Below, piece after piece: positions 18,187 to 25,159 of a DNA stretch of 48,423 nucleotides; the stretch's first letter is position 1; every line of letters begins with the position of its first letter. Source of the DNA: JAGMXM01 sp964458325. Its GTDB lineage: Bacteria; Verrucomicrobiota; Verrucomicrobiia; Limisphaerales; UBA1319. The position numbers and the translations under genes are program-made. The DNA is taken from assembly GCA_964458325.1 (NCBI GenBank), contig CAYWIM010000029.1:1-48423 (forward strand), read 5' to 3'. The notes beneath the pieces are model-generated. The model was not told the origin of the DNA, did not search any database, and saw only the letters and a list, made by a program, of their open reading frames with translations.

Positions 18187-18204
18187 GCCGGCATTCTTGC
18201 CGGC
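18187..18204. terminator. Hairpin between convergent genes
   Basis: GCCGGCA (18187-18193) and TGCCGGC (18198-18204) form a perfect 7-bp stem around TTCT, in the 195-bp gap where the lipoprotein gene and the ABC operon converge. No T-run follows on either strand, so it is at best a weak or factor-dependent terminator. The rest of the gap (18043-18237) holds no gene I can recognise. Confidence 0.35.
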
Positions 18205-18237
18205 TGAACCCTGCCCTGCAAACCGATAGCCGTCAGA

Positions 18238-19050
18238 TCACTTCTGCATCTCCTCGCTCGGCAGGTATTCCTTGAAGGTGAAGACGAGCGCGCCCAGGCC
18301 CGCGACAAACACCGGCGCCAGCGTCAGAACCAGCACCGCCAGCCATGCGTCCTCCGTCGTCCAATCGTGCAGCTCCGCCAGCGGCGGATGCCGGGCCAGC
18401 AGGGTCTGGAGGTGGTGCGAAAACGAAAAGGAATTGATGTTGGTCGGGATCCGCGCCACGCCCACCTCGACGATGAATCCGTACAGGAGACCCAGAACGA
18501 GGTAGCGGGAATGAAGCAGGCCGAACAGGGCGCTCAGGGTCCCGTAAGCCAGAACCGCCAGGATCTGCACCCCGAGCAGCAGGAGGCTCATGGCGGCCGC
18601 ATCCGGCGCTCGATGCCAGATCCCAACCGCGAGCAGGAAAAGCCACTCGATCCCCAGCAGCAGCTGGATCCAGGCCAGCTGGCATGCCAGCTTGGCCAGG
18701 TAAAATCGGGCGCGGCCCACGGGCCGGGTCAGGAGAAACGGCAGCGTGTGGCCCTGGAGATCGTCGCGCACCAGCCCGCCGCATCCATACAGACAAAACA
18801 GCGGGACCAGCAGCAGCAGGTAGAAATCCGCCGTCCACCGATAATAGGGCTCGAGCTGGTCCGCCCGAAACGTCAGGTGCGCCAGGATCGGCACCACCAG
18901 CAGGAAGGCCGCCGTGCGGGCCATGGGCCGCAGCGTTAGCTGGCTTTTCCAGGTCAGACGCCAAAGCCCCCCCAACGCCCGCCGCCACGGCGTCGGGCGA
19001 TCCCTGTCCGATGCTCGATCCGCCGCGGGATGGGAAAGGGATTCGCTCAT
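18238..19050 (-). CDS. ABC-2 type transporter permease
   Basis: 270 residues with about six membrane helices after a ~40-residue basic cytoplasmic N-terminus. Helices include AAFLLVVPILAHLTF, FYLLLLVPLFCLYG, LLGIEWLFLLAVGIW, MSLLLLGVQILAVLAYGTLS and AVLVLTLAPVFVAGLGALVF. The motif GHTLPFLLTRPVGRARFYLA between helices two and three is the typical ABC-2 coupling region (LLxRPxxRxxxxxxK). It is the last gene of a four-gene operon, 14 bases after its cognate-looking ATPase. It is probably the membrane half of an exporter; the substrate is unknown. The sequence is too divergent from named exporters to assign a gene symbol. Confidence 0.8.
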   Translation of the reverse strand: MSESLSHPAADRASDRDRPTPWRRALGGLWRLTWKSQLTLRPMARTAAFLLVVPILAHLTFRADQLEPYYRWTADFYLLLLVPLFCLYGCGGLVRDDLQGHTLPFLLTRPVGRARFYLAKLACQLAWIQLLLGIEWLFLLAVGIWHRAPDAAAMSLLLLGVQILAVLAYGTLSALFGLLHSRYLVLGLLYGFIVEVGVARIPTNINSFSFSHHLQTLLARHPPLAELHDWTTEDAWLAVLVLTLAPVFVAGLGALVFTFKEYLPSEEMQK

Positions 19051-19064
19051 GGATCGAGTGGCGC

Positions 19065-19991
19065 TCAGGCGGTGACCTTCTCGAAGATCTGGCGCAGGGA
19101 CTGGGTCCGGCTCCGTATCTCATACACCGCCACGCCGCTGGACAGGAGCAGCCCCGTCCATTGCGCGTAAAAAACCTCCGGATCACGCAGGCGGATCTCG
19201 AGGGTCTTCTCCGCCGGATCGCAGTCGAATCCGCGAAGCAGATCCGCGTCGAACAGGCGGCGGGCCAGGCGGATCGGATCGTCGCACCGGATGCTGAGCT
19301 CCTCCGCCCAGTCTTTGAGTTCGGACCGGATATCGCGCCGGCCGCCTGACGCGAGCACGCGGCCCCAGTTCAGGATCAGGATGTGGGGGCAGAGCGGTTC
19401 GAGCTCGGCCAGGATATGGCTCGAGATCAGGATGCTGACGCCCTGGCTGGCCAGGTGCTGAAGGACCTGGGCCATCTCCTGTCGGCCCAGCGGATCCAGG
19501 CCGTTCATCGGCTCGTCCAGCACCAGCAGGCGCGGGTCGTGCAGCAGCGCCTGGGCGAGCTTGACGCGCTGCCGCATGCCTTTCGAGTACTGGCCCAGCC
19601 GCCGCTGCCAGTGCTCGCGGTCGAGCCGGACTCGATCCAGCGTGGCCTCCGCGCGGCTTCGGGCGGCGGCGGCATCCAGGCCGCTCAGGCATCCCAGCCC
19701 CGTGAGCCAGTCCAGCGGCATCAGCTCGCGCGGCACCGCCTCGCTTTCCGGACAATAGCCAAGCCGGCTCAGCACGCGGGGATTGTTCCAGGGCGGCTCC
19801 TGGAAAACCGTCAGAGTTCCGGAGCTGGGCTGGAGCTGGCCGGTGACGATCTGGAGAAGCGTGCTCTTGCCGGCGCCGTTGGGGCCAACCAGGCCCGTCA
19901 GACCCGGCGGCACGTCGAAGCTGACATTGTTCAGCCCCATGACAATGCCGTACCACCGGCTGAGCTCGCGGGCCTGGATGAGCGGCGTCAT
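19065..19991 (-). CDS. ABC transporter ATP-binding protein (second of two)
   Basis: 308 residues from ATG at 19991, overlapping the preceding permease stop by ATGA. Walker A is GPNGAGKST at about 36-44, the signature reads YSKGMRQRVKLAQALLHDP, Walker B is LLVLDEPMNGLDP and the switch His lies in ISSHILAEL. The C-terminal ~80 residues (RCDDPIRLARRLFDADLL onward) are the accessory domain usual for ABC-2 exporter ATPases. It powers the adjacent permeases. The signature YSKGM replaces the canonical LSGGQ, as is common in the ABC-2 drug and polysaccharide-export class. Confidence 0.93.
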   Translation of the reverse strand: MTPLIQARELSRWYGIVMGLNNVSFDVPPGLTGLVGPNGAGKSTLLQIVTGQLQPSSGTLTVFQEPPWNNPRVLSRLGYCPESEAVPRELMPLDWLTGLGCLSGLDAAAARSRAEATLDRVRLDREHWQRRLGQYSKGMRQRVKLAQALLHDPRLLVLDEPMNGLDPLGRQEMAQVLQHLASQGVSILISSHILAELEPLCPHILILNWGRVLASGGRRDIRSELKDWAEELSIRCDDPIRLARRLFDADLLRGFDCDPAEKTLEIRLRDPEVFYAQWTGLLLSSGVAVYEIRSRTQSLRQIFEKVTA

Positions 19992-20983
19992 TCGGGTTTG
20001 ATCCTCAGGTAGAGGATGAATAGCGCGGCAGCCAGCATGATCCCCAGGCCGATCAGAGCCCCGGTCAGCTCCGGATGCGCCCACACCGCCAGCTTCCGCG
20101 CCGGCAGGTCCTGCAGCAGCATCCCCACCAGCGGCACGTTCTCCTGCGCCACCCGGATGTGCGCCACCGGATCGAAGATCGCCAGCGAAATCTGGTCGAG
20201 GTCGAAGGTGAGGCTCGCATACTTGAGCCAGGCCCGCGTCTCGCGGGCAATCGGCACCAGCGAGTTCCCCAGGAGCCAAAGCCCGATCCAGATGCTCACC
20301 GTCGCCTTCTCCTGGGCCGAGATCGCGGAGATTCCCAGCGCCAGCAGCCCGAGGAACACCATGGATGGCCCCACGTAGAGCAGCACCGCGCCCAGCGCCG
20401 CGCGCGAGTGCCAGAAGAAGTGCCAGCTTGGCCCCAGCAGATTCCCCAGGAACCATGCGGCCAGCAGCGGTCCCAGCCACGTCAGCGCCATCAGCCCCAG
20501 CAGGCCGCCCAGCTTGCCCAGGATGTAGTCCATTCGCGTCAGCGCCTTGGCGGCATAGATCGTGATGGCCTGGCTCCCCAGATCGCGGGTGACCAGGTGG
20601 GGGATGGCCAGGGCGATGGCCACCAGCGTGAGGATCCGCAGCGGCCAGGCAAAGACCGAGAAAAGCAGGCTCTGGGTTACGCCGACGGAGATCTTTGGAT
20701 TCACCTCGAGCCAGGCCACAAAGGAGCGCACCAGGGCCTGCATCTGCGGATGCAGCTGGTCCACCCAATCGTAGAGGCTGCTGTCCTTGACCAGCAGCTG
20801 CCCGATCAGGAACAGAACCATCGCCTGCGTCAGGCTCAGAGTCCAGCACACGCTCACCACATACCGGGTCCACTTGTTCTGCCAGCATCCCTTGAGCGCG
20901 TTCCGGGCGATGGTGGCGCGCCGGCTCCATATGCCCCGGTGGACCCCGTCCCAGTGCTGATATCGGGTGTCATGCAGGGGCAT
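19988..20983 (-). CDS. ABC-2 type transporter permease (first of two)
   Basis: 331 residues. It starts MPLHDTRYQHWDGVHRGIWS, a cytoplasmic N-terminus with the pattern YxHWxGxxxGxWxRR that I associate with a PVC-specific permease group. At least six helices follow, including VVSVCWTLSLTQAMVLFLIG, ILTLVAIALAIPHLV, GGLLGLMALTWLGPLLAAWF, GAVLLYVGPSMVFLGLLALG and LIGLGIMLAAALFILYLRIK. The segment TIYAAKALTRMDYILGK is the coupling helix region. The start overlaps the upstream ATPase by 14 bp and the end overlaps the downstream ATPase by 4 bp, so it is translationally coupled to both. Substrate unknown. Confidence 0.85.
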   Translation of the reverse strand: MPLHDTRYQHWDGVHRGIWSRRATIARNALKGCWQNKWTRYVVSVCWTLSLTQAMVLFLIGQLLVKDSSLYDWVDQLHPQMQALVRSFVAWLEVNPKISVGVTQSLLFSVFAWPLRILTLVAIALAIPHLVTRDLGSQAITIYAAKALTRMDYILGKLGGLLGLMALTWLGPLLAAWFLGNLLGPSWHFFWHSRAALGAVLLYVGPSMVFLGLLALGISAISAQEKATVSIWIGLWLLGNSLVPIARETRAWLKYASLTFDLDQISLAIFDPVAHIRVAQENVPLVGMLLQDLPARKLAVWAHPELTGALIGLGIMLAAALFILYLRIKPE

Positions 20984-21899
20984 GGGCGGTCTCCAGGGCT
21001 TGCACGAACAGCTCCTCGAGCGCGTTCGGGCTCGGGATGATCTCGATCGGGGACAGGTCCATCTCGTGCAACAGCTGCAACAGCGGATTCAAGTCCGCGG
21101 CTCGATGTTCGACCCGGACATGGCCGTTGGGGAGAACCTCGGCGGGCCACTGGCGCCTCGAGCACGCCTGGACCAGATCGGCCTGCCGGCTGGCCAGTAT
21201 CACTTCCGCCGATCCCGGCCGGCGCGCCTTCAGCGCCTCCAGCCGGTCATGAACCAGCACCCGGCCCCGGGCGATGATGACGATCTGCTCGCAGATGCGG
21301 TCTACGTCCTGGAGAAGATGCGAAGAGAGGACCACCGTCATCCCATGATCGTGCCACAGGCTCCGCACCAGCTCGAGCATCTGCACCTGCCCGCGCGGAT
21401 CCAGCCCGTTGGTCGGCTCGTCCAGAAACACGATCGCCGGATCGTGCACGATCGCCTGCGCCAGCTTCAGCCGCTGCTTCATCCCGGTCGAATACGTCTC
21501 GATCTTTCGATACCGCTCCTGGCCCATGCCCACGAAATCGAGCATCTCATGCGCCCGCTGGCGAGCCGCCGAAAACGGCAGCCCGCAAAGCTGCGCGCAG
21601 TAGGTCACATATTCGCACCCCACCATGCCCGGGATGTGACCGTCCTGCTCGGGAGTGTATCCCACCCGCCGGCGGATCTCCCGCCCCTCGCGCCCCACGT
21701 CCCGACCCAGCAGCGTGGCCGATCCCCGGTTGAATGGGATCAGCTGCAGCAGGCATTTCATGAAGGTCGTCTTCCCCGCCCCGTTCGGGCCCAGCAAACC
21801 GATCGTCCCCGGCGACACTTCGAGCGTCACCCCATCCAGGGCCTTCACACTCCCATAATCCTTGCCCAGATCCCGGGCTTCGATCACCGCTCCCGACAT
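20970..21899 (-). CDS. ABC transporter ATP-binding protein (first gene of the operon)
   Basis: 309 residues from ATG at 21899 (MSGAVIEARDLGKDYGS); an alternative ATG at 21911 adds four residues. Walker A is GPNGAGKTT, the Q-loop region is VGYTPEQDGHIPGM, the signature is YSTGMKQRLKLAQAIVHDP, Walker B is VFLDEPTNGLDP and the switch His is in LSSHLLQDV. A C-terminal accessory domain carries AEVILASRQADLVQ. It heads the four-gene cassette and is followed by the permease with a 14-bp overlap. Having two distinct ATPase-permease pairs in one operon suggests a heteromeric exporter. The divergent FAD oxidoreductase gene starts 86 bases away. Confidence 0.93.
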   Translation of the reverse strand: MSGAVIEARDLGKDYGSVKALDGVTLEVSPGTIGLLGPNGAGKTTFMKCLLQLIPFNRGSATLLGRDVGREGREIRRRVGYTPEQDGHIPGMVGCEYVTYCAQLCGLPFSAARQRAHEMLDFVGMGQERYRKIETYSTGMKQRLKLAQAIVHDPAIVFLDEPTNGLDPRGQVQMLELVRSLWHDHGMTVVLSSHLLQDVDRICEQIVIIARGRVLVHDRLEALKARRPGSAEVILASRQADLVQACSRRQWPAEVLPNGHVRVEHRAADLNPLLQLLHEMDLSPIEIIPSPNALEELFVQALETAHAPA

Positions 21900-21984
21900 G
21901 GCCGCGAACATACGGGTTCGGCCCGCCTCTAGCCAGCCGAATCGAGAGTTGCATCGCTGGGCAATTCCCAGCAATTTGACGGAT

Positions 21985-23718
21985 ATGAAACCCGCCAGCC
22001 TATCTCGACGCGGCTTCCTCAAGGGCATGAGCCTTGCGGCTCCAGCCGCCGCGGCTGCACCCGGGCTGGTGGCTCGAAGCCGGGCGGGAAGCTCTTCGGC
22101 CCTCGGTCTCGCGCGCGCGCCACGCAAGGAGATCGCCGCCGACCTCGTGATCATCGGAGGCGGCCTGGGCGGCTGCGCGGCAGCCCTCGCCGCGGCGCGC
22201 AATGGCGCCCGCGTGATCCTGACCGAGGAGACCGATTGGATTGGCGGCCAGCTCACGGCCCAAGCCGTGCCTCCGGACGAAAACCCATGGATCGAAACTC
22301 ACGGAGGCACTCGCAGCTACCTCGATCTGCGGCGGCGGATCCGCGATTATTATCGCCGCAATTTCCCGCTCACCGCCGAGGCGCGAGCCAGGCAGCAGCT
22401 CAATCCCGGCAACGGCTCGGTGTCGCGGCTCTGCCACGAGCCCCGGATCGCCCTGGCGGCCCTCGAGGAGATGCTCGCGCCGTTCGTCGCCGGAATGCGA
22501 ATCCGCCTCCTGCTTCGGCGCCGGCCCCTCTCGGCCGACACGGCCGGCGACAAGGTAACAGGCGTGCTTGTGCGCAGCCTCGAGTCGGGCAATGACCTGG
22601 TTCTGAGGGCCCCTTGGTTTGTCGACGCCACCGAGATGGGCGACCTCCTGCCGTTGACAGGAACTGAGCACGTGACAGGCGCCGAGCCGCGCAAGGAGAC
22701 CGGGGAGCCCCATGCCCCCGAAGCCGCCGCCCCGCACAACATGCAGGCATTCACTTGGTGTTTCCCCCTCGAGTACATTCATGGAGCGGATCATACCATC
22801 GGGAAGCCCGATTCGTATGCGTTCTGGCGGGATTATGTCCCCTCGATCCAGCCCCCGTGGCCCGGCAAGCTGTTCAGCTTCGTCTATTCCCACCCCGCCA
22901 CTCTGCAGCCGCGAGATTACGGCTTCAACGCGGAGAAAGCGGGCGGCTTCTTCGTCTATCGGCGAATCGTCGACCGGAGCAACTTCGCCCCGGGCGCCTA
23001 CGACGGCGACGTCACGCTGGTGAACTGGCCGCAGAACGATTACCTCCTGGGCAATCCGTTCGAGGTGTCCGCCGAGGAAGCCATCCGGCATCTCCGCGGC
23101 GCCAAGGAATTGAGTTTCTCCCTGCTCTATTGGCTGCAGACGGAAGCTCCGCGGCCCGACGGCGGCGCCGGCTGGAAAGGCCTCCGCCTCCGCCCCGACA
23201 TCGTCGGCACCGAGGATGGCATGGCGAAATATCCCTACATCCGCGAAAGCCGCCGCATCCGGGCCGAGTTCACCGTCGTCGAGCAGCATGTGGGCGCCGA
23301 TGCCCGAATCCAGACGACAGGCGCCAGGCGCGAAGCCGTCCAGGCCGAGGTGTTTTCGGACTCGGTCGGCATCGGCAGCTACCGGATCGACCTGCATCCC
23401 AGCACCGGCGGCGACAACTACATCGACATCGCATCGCTGCCGTTCCAGATCCCGCTCGGGGCGCTCATCCCTCGACGCGTCGAGAATCTCCTCGCGGGCT
23501 GCAAGAACCTGGGCGTCACCCACATCACCAACGGATGCTATCGCTTGCACCCGGTGGAATGGAACATCGGCGAGGCGGCCGGGGCGCTGGCCGCCTTTTG
23601 CCTGGAAAAGAAACGCGCGCCGCGCGAGGTCAGGGCCAAGCCCGATCTGCTGCGCGAGTACCAGGGCCTCCTGGTCCGTGAGGGCGTTCCCTTGGCGTGG
23701 CCCAAAGGCAACGCCTAG
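21985..23718 (+). CDS. Tat-exported FAD-dependent oxidoreductase
   Basis: 577 residues from ATG at 21985. The N-terminus SLSRRGFLKGMSLAAPAAAA is a twin-arginine signal, so the enzyme folds with its cofactor before export. The dinucleotide-binding motif VIIGGGLGGCAAALAAARNG starts near residue 55 and is followed by EETDWIGGQLTAQAVPPDE, as in the FAD-dependent oxidoreductase family around Pfam FAD_oxidored. A second conserved block, PWFVDATEMGDLLPL, and the C-terminal NLLAGCKNLGVTHITNGCYR with LHPVEWNIGEAAGALAAF complete the FAD fold. Related proteins in PVC bacteria occur in polysaccharide and xenobiotic catabolic loci; the substrate is not known. It is divergent from the ABC operon and convergent with the PEP-CTERM gene. 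Confidence 0.88.
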   Translation: MKPASLSRRGFLKGMSLAAPAAAAAPGLVARSRAGSSSALGLARAPRKEIAADLVIIGGGLGGCAAALAAARNGARVILTEETDWIGGQLTAQAVPPDENPWIETHGGTRSYLDLRRRIRDYYRRNFPLTAEARARQQLNPGNGSVSRLCHEPRIALAALEEMLAPFVAGMRIRLLLRRRPLSADTAGDKVTGVLVRSLESGNDLVLRAPWFVDATEMGDLLPLTGTEHVTGAEPRKETGEPHAPEAAAPHNMQAFTWCFPLEYIHGADHTIGKPDSYAFWRDYVPSIQPPWPGKLFSFVYSHPATLQPRDYGFNAEKAGGFFVYRRIVDRSNFAPGAYDGDVTLVNWPQNDYLLGNPFEVSAEEAIRHLRGAKELSFSLLYWLQTEAPRPDGGAGWKGLRLRPDIVGTEDGMAKYPYIRESRRIRAEFTVVEQHVGADARIQTTGARREAVQAEVFSDSVGIGSYRIDLHPSTGGDNYIDIASLPFQIPLGALIPRRVENLLAGCKNLGVTHITNGCYRLHPVEWNIGEAAGALAAFCLEKKRAPREVRAKPDLLREYQGLLVREGVPLAWPKGNA

Positions 23719-23881
23719 CCTGGCGAAGCCTGAAGGCCAACTCGGATCTTCGCCCTCAGGCGCCACACGTTTGCGGTATGAATTCCGCGTTCCAGCAGGG
23801 ATTGGAAGCGTCGCGCAGGAAGCCGGCGATTCACTGCCCGGCCCTTTGAGCTGCCCCTGACCGTGAACTGCCGATCCGCAA

Positions 23882-23906
23882 CAAAAAGGCTGCCCGAGGG
23901 CAGCCT
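23882..23906 (-). terminator. Intrinsic terminator of the PEP-CTERM gene
   Basis: On the minus strand the sequence reads AGGCTGCCC-TC-GGGCAGCCT followed by TTTTTGT. The plus-strand arms are 23887-23895 and 23898-23906 and the T-run complement is AAAAA at 23882-23886. The stem is a perfect 9 bp and GC-rich, and it starts 25 bases after the stop codon. This is the clearest Rho-independent terminator in the window. Confidence 0.9.
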
Positions 23907-23930
23907 TCATGAAAGCAGCAATGTGAACGG

Positions 23931-24731
23931 TTACTTCCGAAAGCGGCGGGCCAGGAGCCCGAGGCCGCCGAGCAGCCCGAGCGCAATCGTCGAAGGCTCC
24001 GGAACTGCCAGGAAGATTCCATCGCAATAAGCGTCACCAACACCCGTTCCGATACCCCCCCCCATGATCACGGTATCCCAGTCTTGCGCGGCTGCCCCTG
24101 TGATCGTGCGGCTCAGGACATTGTCAACGTAGAAGTTAATGGTCGTGCCATCCGGCAACCGCTCGATGTCAAATTTATGCCAGCCTTCGGAACGATTCGG
24201 CGTCCCCTCACCGTTCAGGTTGAACCAACCCGCGTTGGATCCAAATGTGACACGCGCCTGATACTTGGTGCCATCATACACCTCGCCGGCAAGGGTCACT
24301 GAATTGTACTTGCCGATGGCAAACAACTGCGCCAGCGAGCCGTCAGCGGCGGTTCCGCCATTGGGCAATCCGTTCCCAACCGAATTGGTCGTGGGGGCAT
24401 ACCCTCGGACTTCGTTGTAGTATCGAGTGGGCGAGTTTGCAGCGTCATACCAGTAGGAACTGAAGAACGAGTAACCGCTGACCTCGGATCCACCATTGTC
24501 GGCGATGACGTTATGGTGCATGCGGTCTGCGGAGGTGTTCAGGTGGGCGCTGTAGACGCCGCCTTCCGGGACTTTGTTCGTGCTGATGATCGTCAGAGGA
24601 TTGGGAGTGGCTGCGGACGTGGCGGTCCATTTATCCATCGTTCCGGACTCGAAATCGTCGTAGAATACGACCTGGGCATTGGCCGCGATCGCCAGTGCAA
24701 CTGTTGACGCAAAAGCAAAAATCTTCTTCAT
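23931..24731 (-). CDS. PEP-CTERM anchored secreted protein
   Basis: 266 residues. Signal peptide MKKIFAFASTVALAIAANA (cleavage before QVVFYDDFESG). The body is a LamG-like jelly roll starting YDDFESGTMDKWTATSAATP and including RSEGWHKFDIERLPDG and TTINFYVDNVLSR. The C-terminus is a complete PEP-CTERM tripartite signal: VPEPST, hydrophobic IALGLLGGLGLLA, basic RRFRK. Such proteins are cleaved and sorted by an exosortase at the cytoplasmic membrane and usually end on the cell surface or in the exopolysaccharide matrix; no exosortase gene is in this window. A strong Shine-Dalgarno, GGAGGAG, sits 6 bases before the ATG at 24731, and a perfect terminator follows the stop, so it is probably a well-expressed single-gene unit. 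Composition is slightly more AT-rich than the neighbours. Confidence 0.93.
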   Translation of the reverse strand: MKKIFAFASTVALAIAANAQVVFYDDFESGTMDKWTATSAATPNPLTIISTNKVPEGGVYSAHLNTSADRMHHNVIADNGGSEVSGYSFFSSYWYDAANSPTRYYNEVRGYAPTTNSVGNGLPNGGTAADGSLAQLFAIGKYNSVTLAGEVYDGTKYQARVTFGSNAGWFNLNGEGTPNRSEGWHKFDIERLPDGTTINFYVDNVLSRTITGAAAQDWDTVIMGGGIGTGVGDAYCDGIFLAVPEPSTIALGLLGGLGLLARRFRK

Positions 24732-24791
24732 TCTTTTCTCCTCCAGCTATTCAACCGAGATGACATAATCCCTTCGGCGGCAGAGCAGCCC

Positions 24792-24839
24792 CTGCCTCGA
24801 TAATAGGCAGATGCTCTATGGTTTGACGGTCCGTGTCAA
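24792..24839 (-). promoter_or_regulatory. Promoter and leader candidate of the PEP-CTERM gene
   Basis: On the minus strand TTGACA (plus 24834-24839) could be a -35 box about 100 bases upstream of the PEP-CTERM ATG; a matching -10 is not clear. Between it and the gene lies a hairpin, CTGCCT (24792-24797) and AGGCAG (24805-24810) around CGATAAT, in what would be the 5' leader. The TTGAC near 24822 and GTCAA near 24835 also form an inverted repeat that could be an operator. The rest of 24840-25080 shows no gene. Confidence 0.35.
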
Positions 24840-25081
24840 GCGCGGAAAGCCGGATTTTCGCACCTCGGGCGCAGGGCAAATCTGTTAAGCACTGAACGGT
24901 TTAAGGGGAGTCGACCGAGAGAATCGCAGGAATTTTTCACACACCCACTGCCAATGGCTCCGAATTGCCCGATCGCCATTTTGGCGCTTGAGCTTTTCTG
25001 GAACCAGTATAATTCAAACTGGGCTGATCGGGCAAACCGACGCCATGGTGTGGATCGCCAAATGCCCGGAGCGGATGGGCG

Positions 25082-25159
25082 GCGTCATTGATCGTCAAAC
25101 TGGTGCGCGAATACGGCCGTTATCCCATTCAGCTCGGTGAATTCGATCTCAAGCCATGA
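25082..25159 (+). pseudogene. C-terminal scrap of an upstream gene coupled to the DUF5703 gene
   Basis: The frame ending at the TGA 25157-25159 reads ASLIVKLVREYGRYPIQLGE then FDLKP. This looks like the genuine C-terminus of an enzyme, but the frame upstream of about 25082 is not protein-like and has no start. Its stop overlaps the ATG of the DUF5703 gene as ATGA, the usual sign of translational coupling between intact operon genes. I therefore read it as the tail of a lost upstream gene. The family is not recognised. Confidence 0.35.

Noticed and set aside
18043..18237. Minus-strand frame through the convergent gap (AAANEDVRAP-like reading).
   Set aside because: Too short and without a start or ribosome site. 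It could belong to a dispersed intergenic sequence, but no second copy is visible in this window.
22000..24027. A 675-residue minus-strand frame under the FAD oxidoreductase.
   Set aside because: It is antisense to a gene with clear FAD motifs and runs across the real terminator at 23882-23906.
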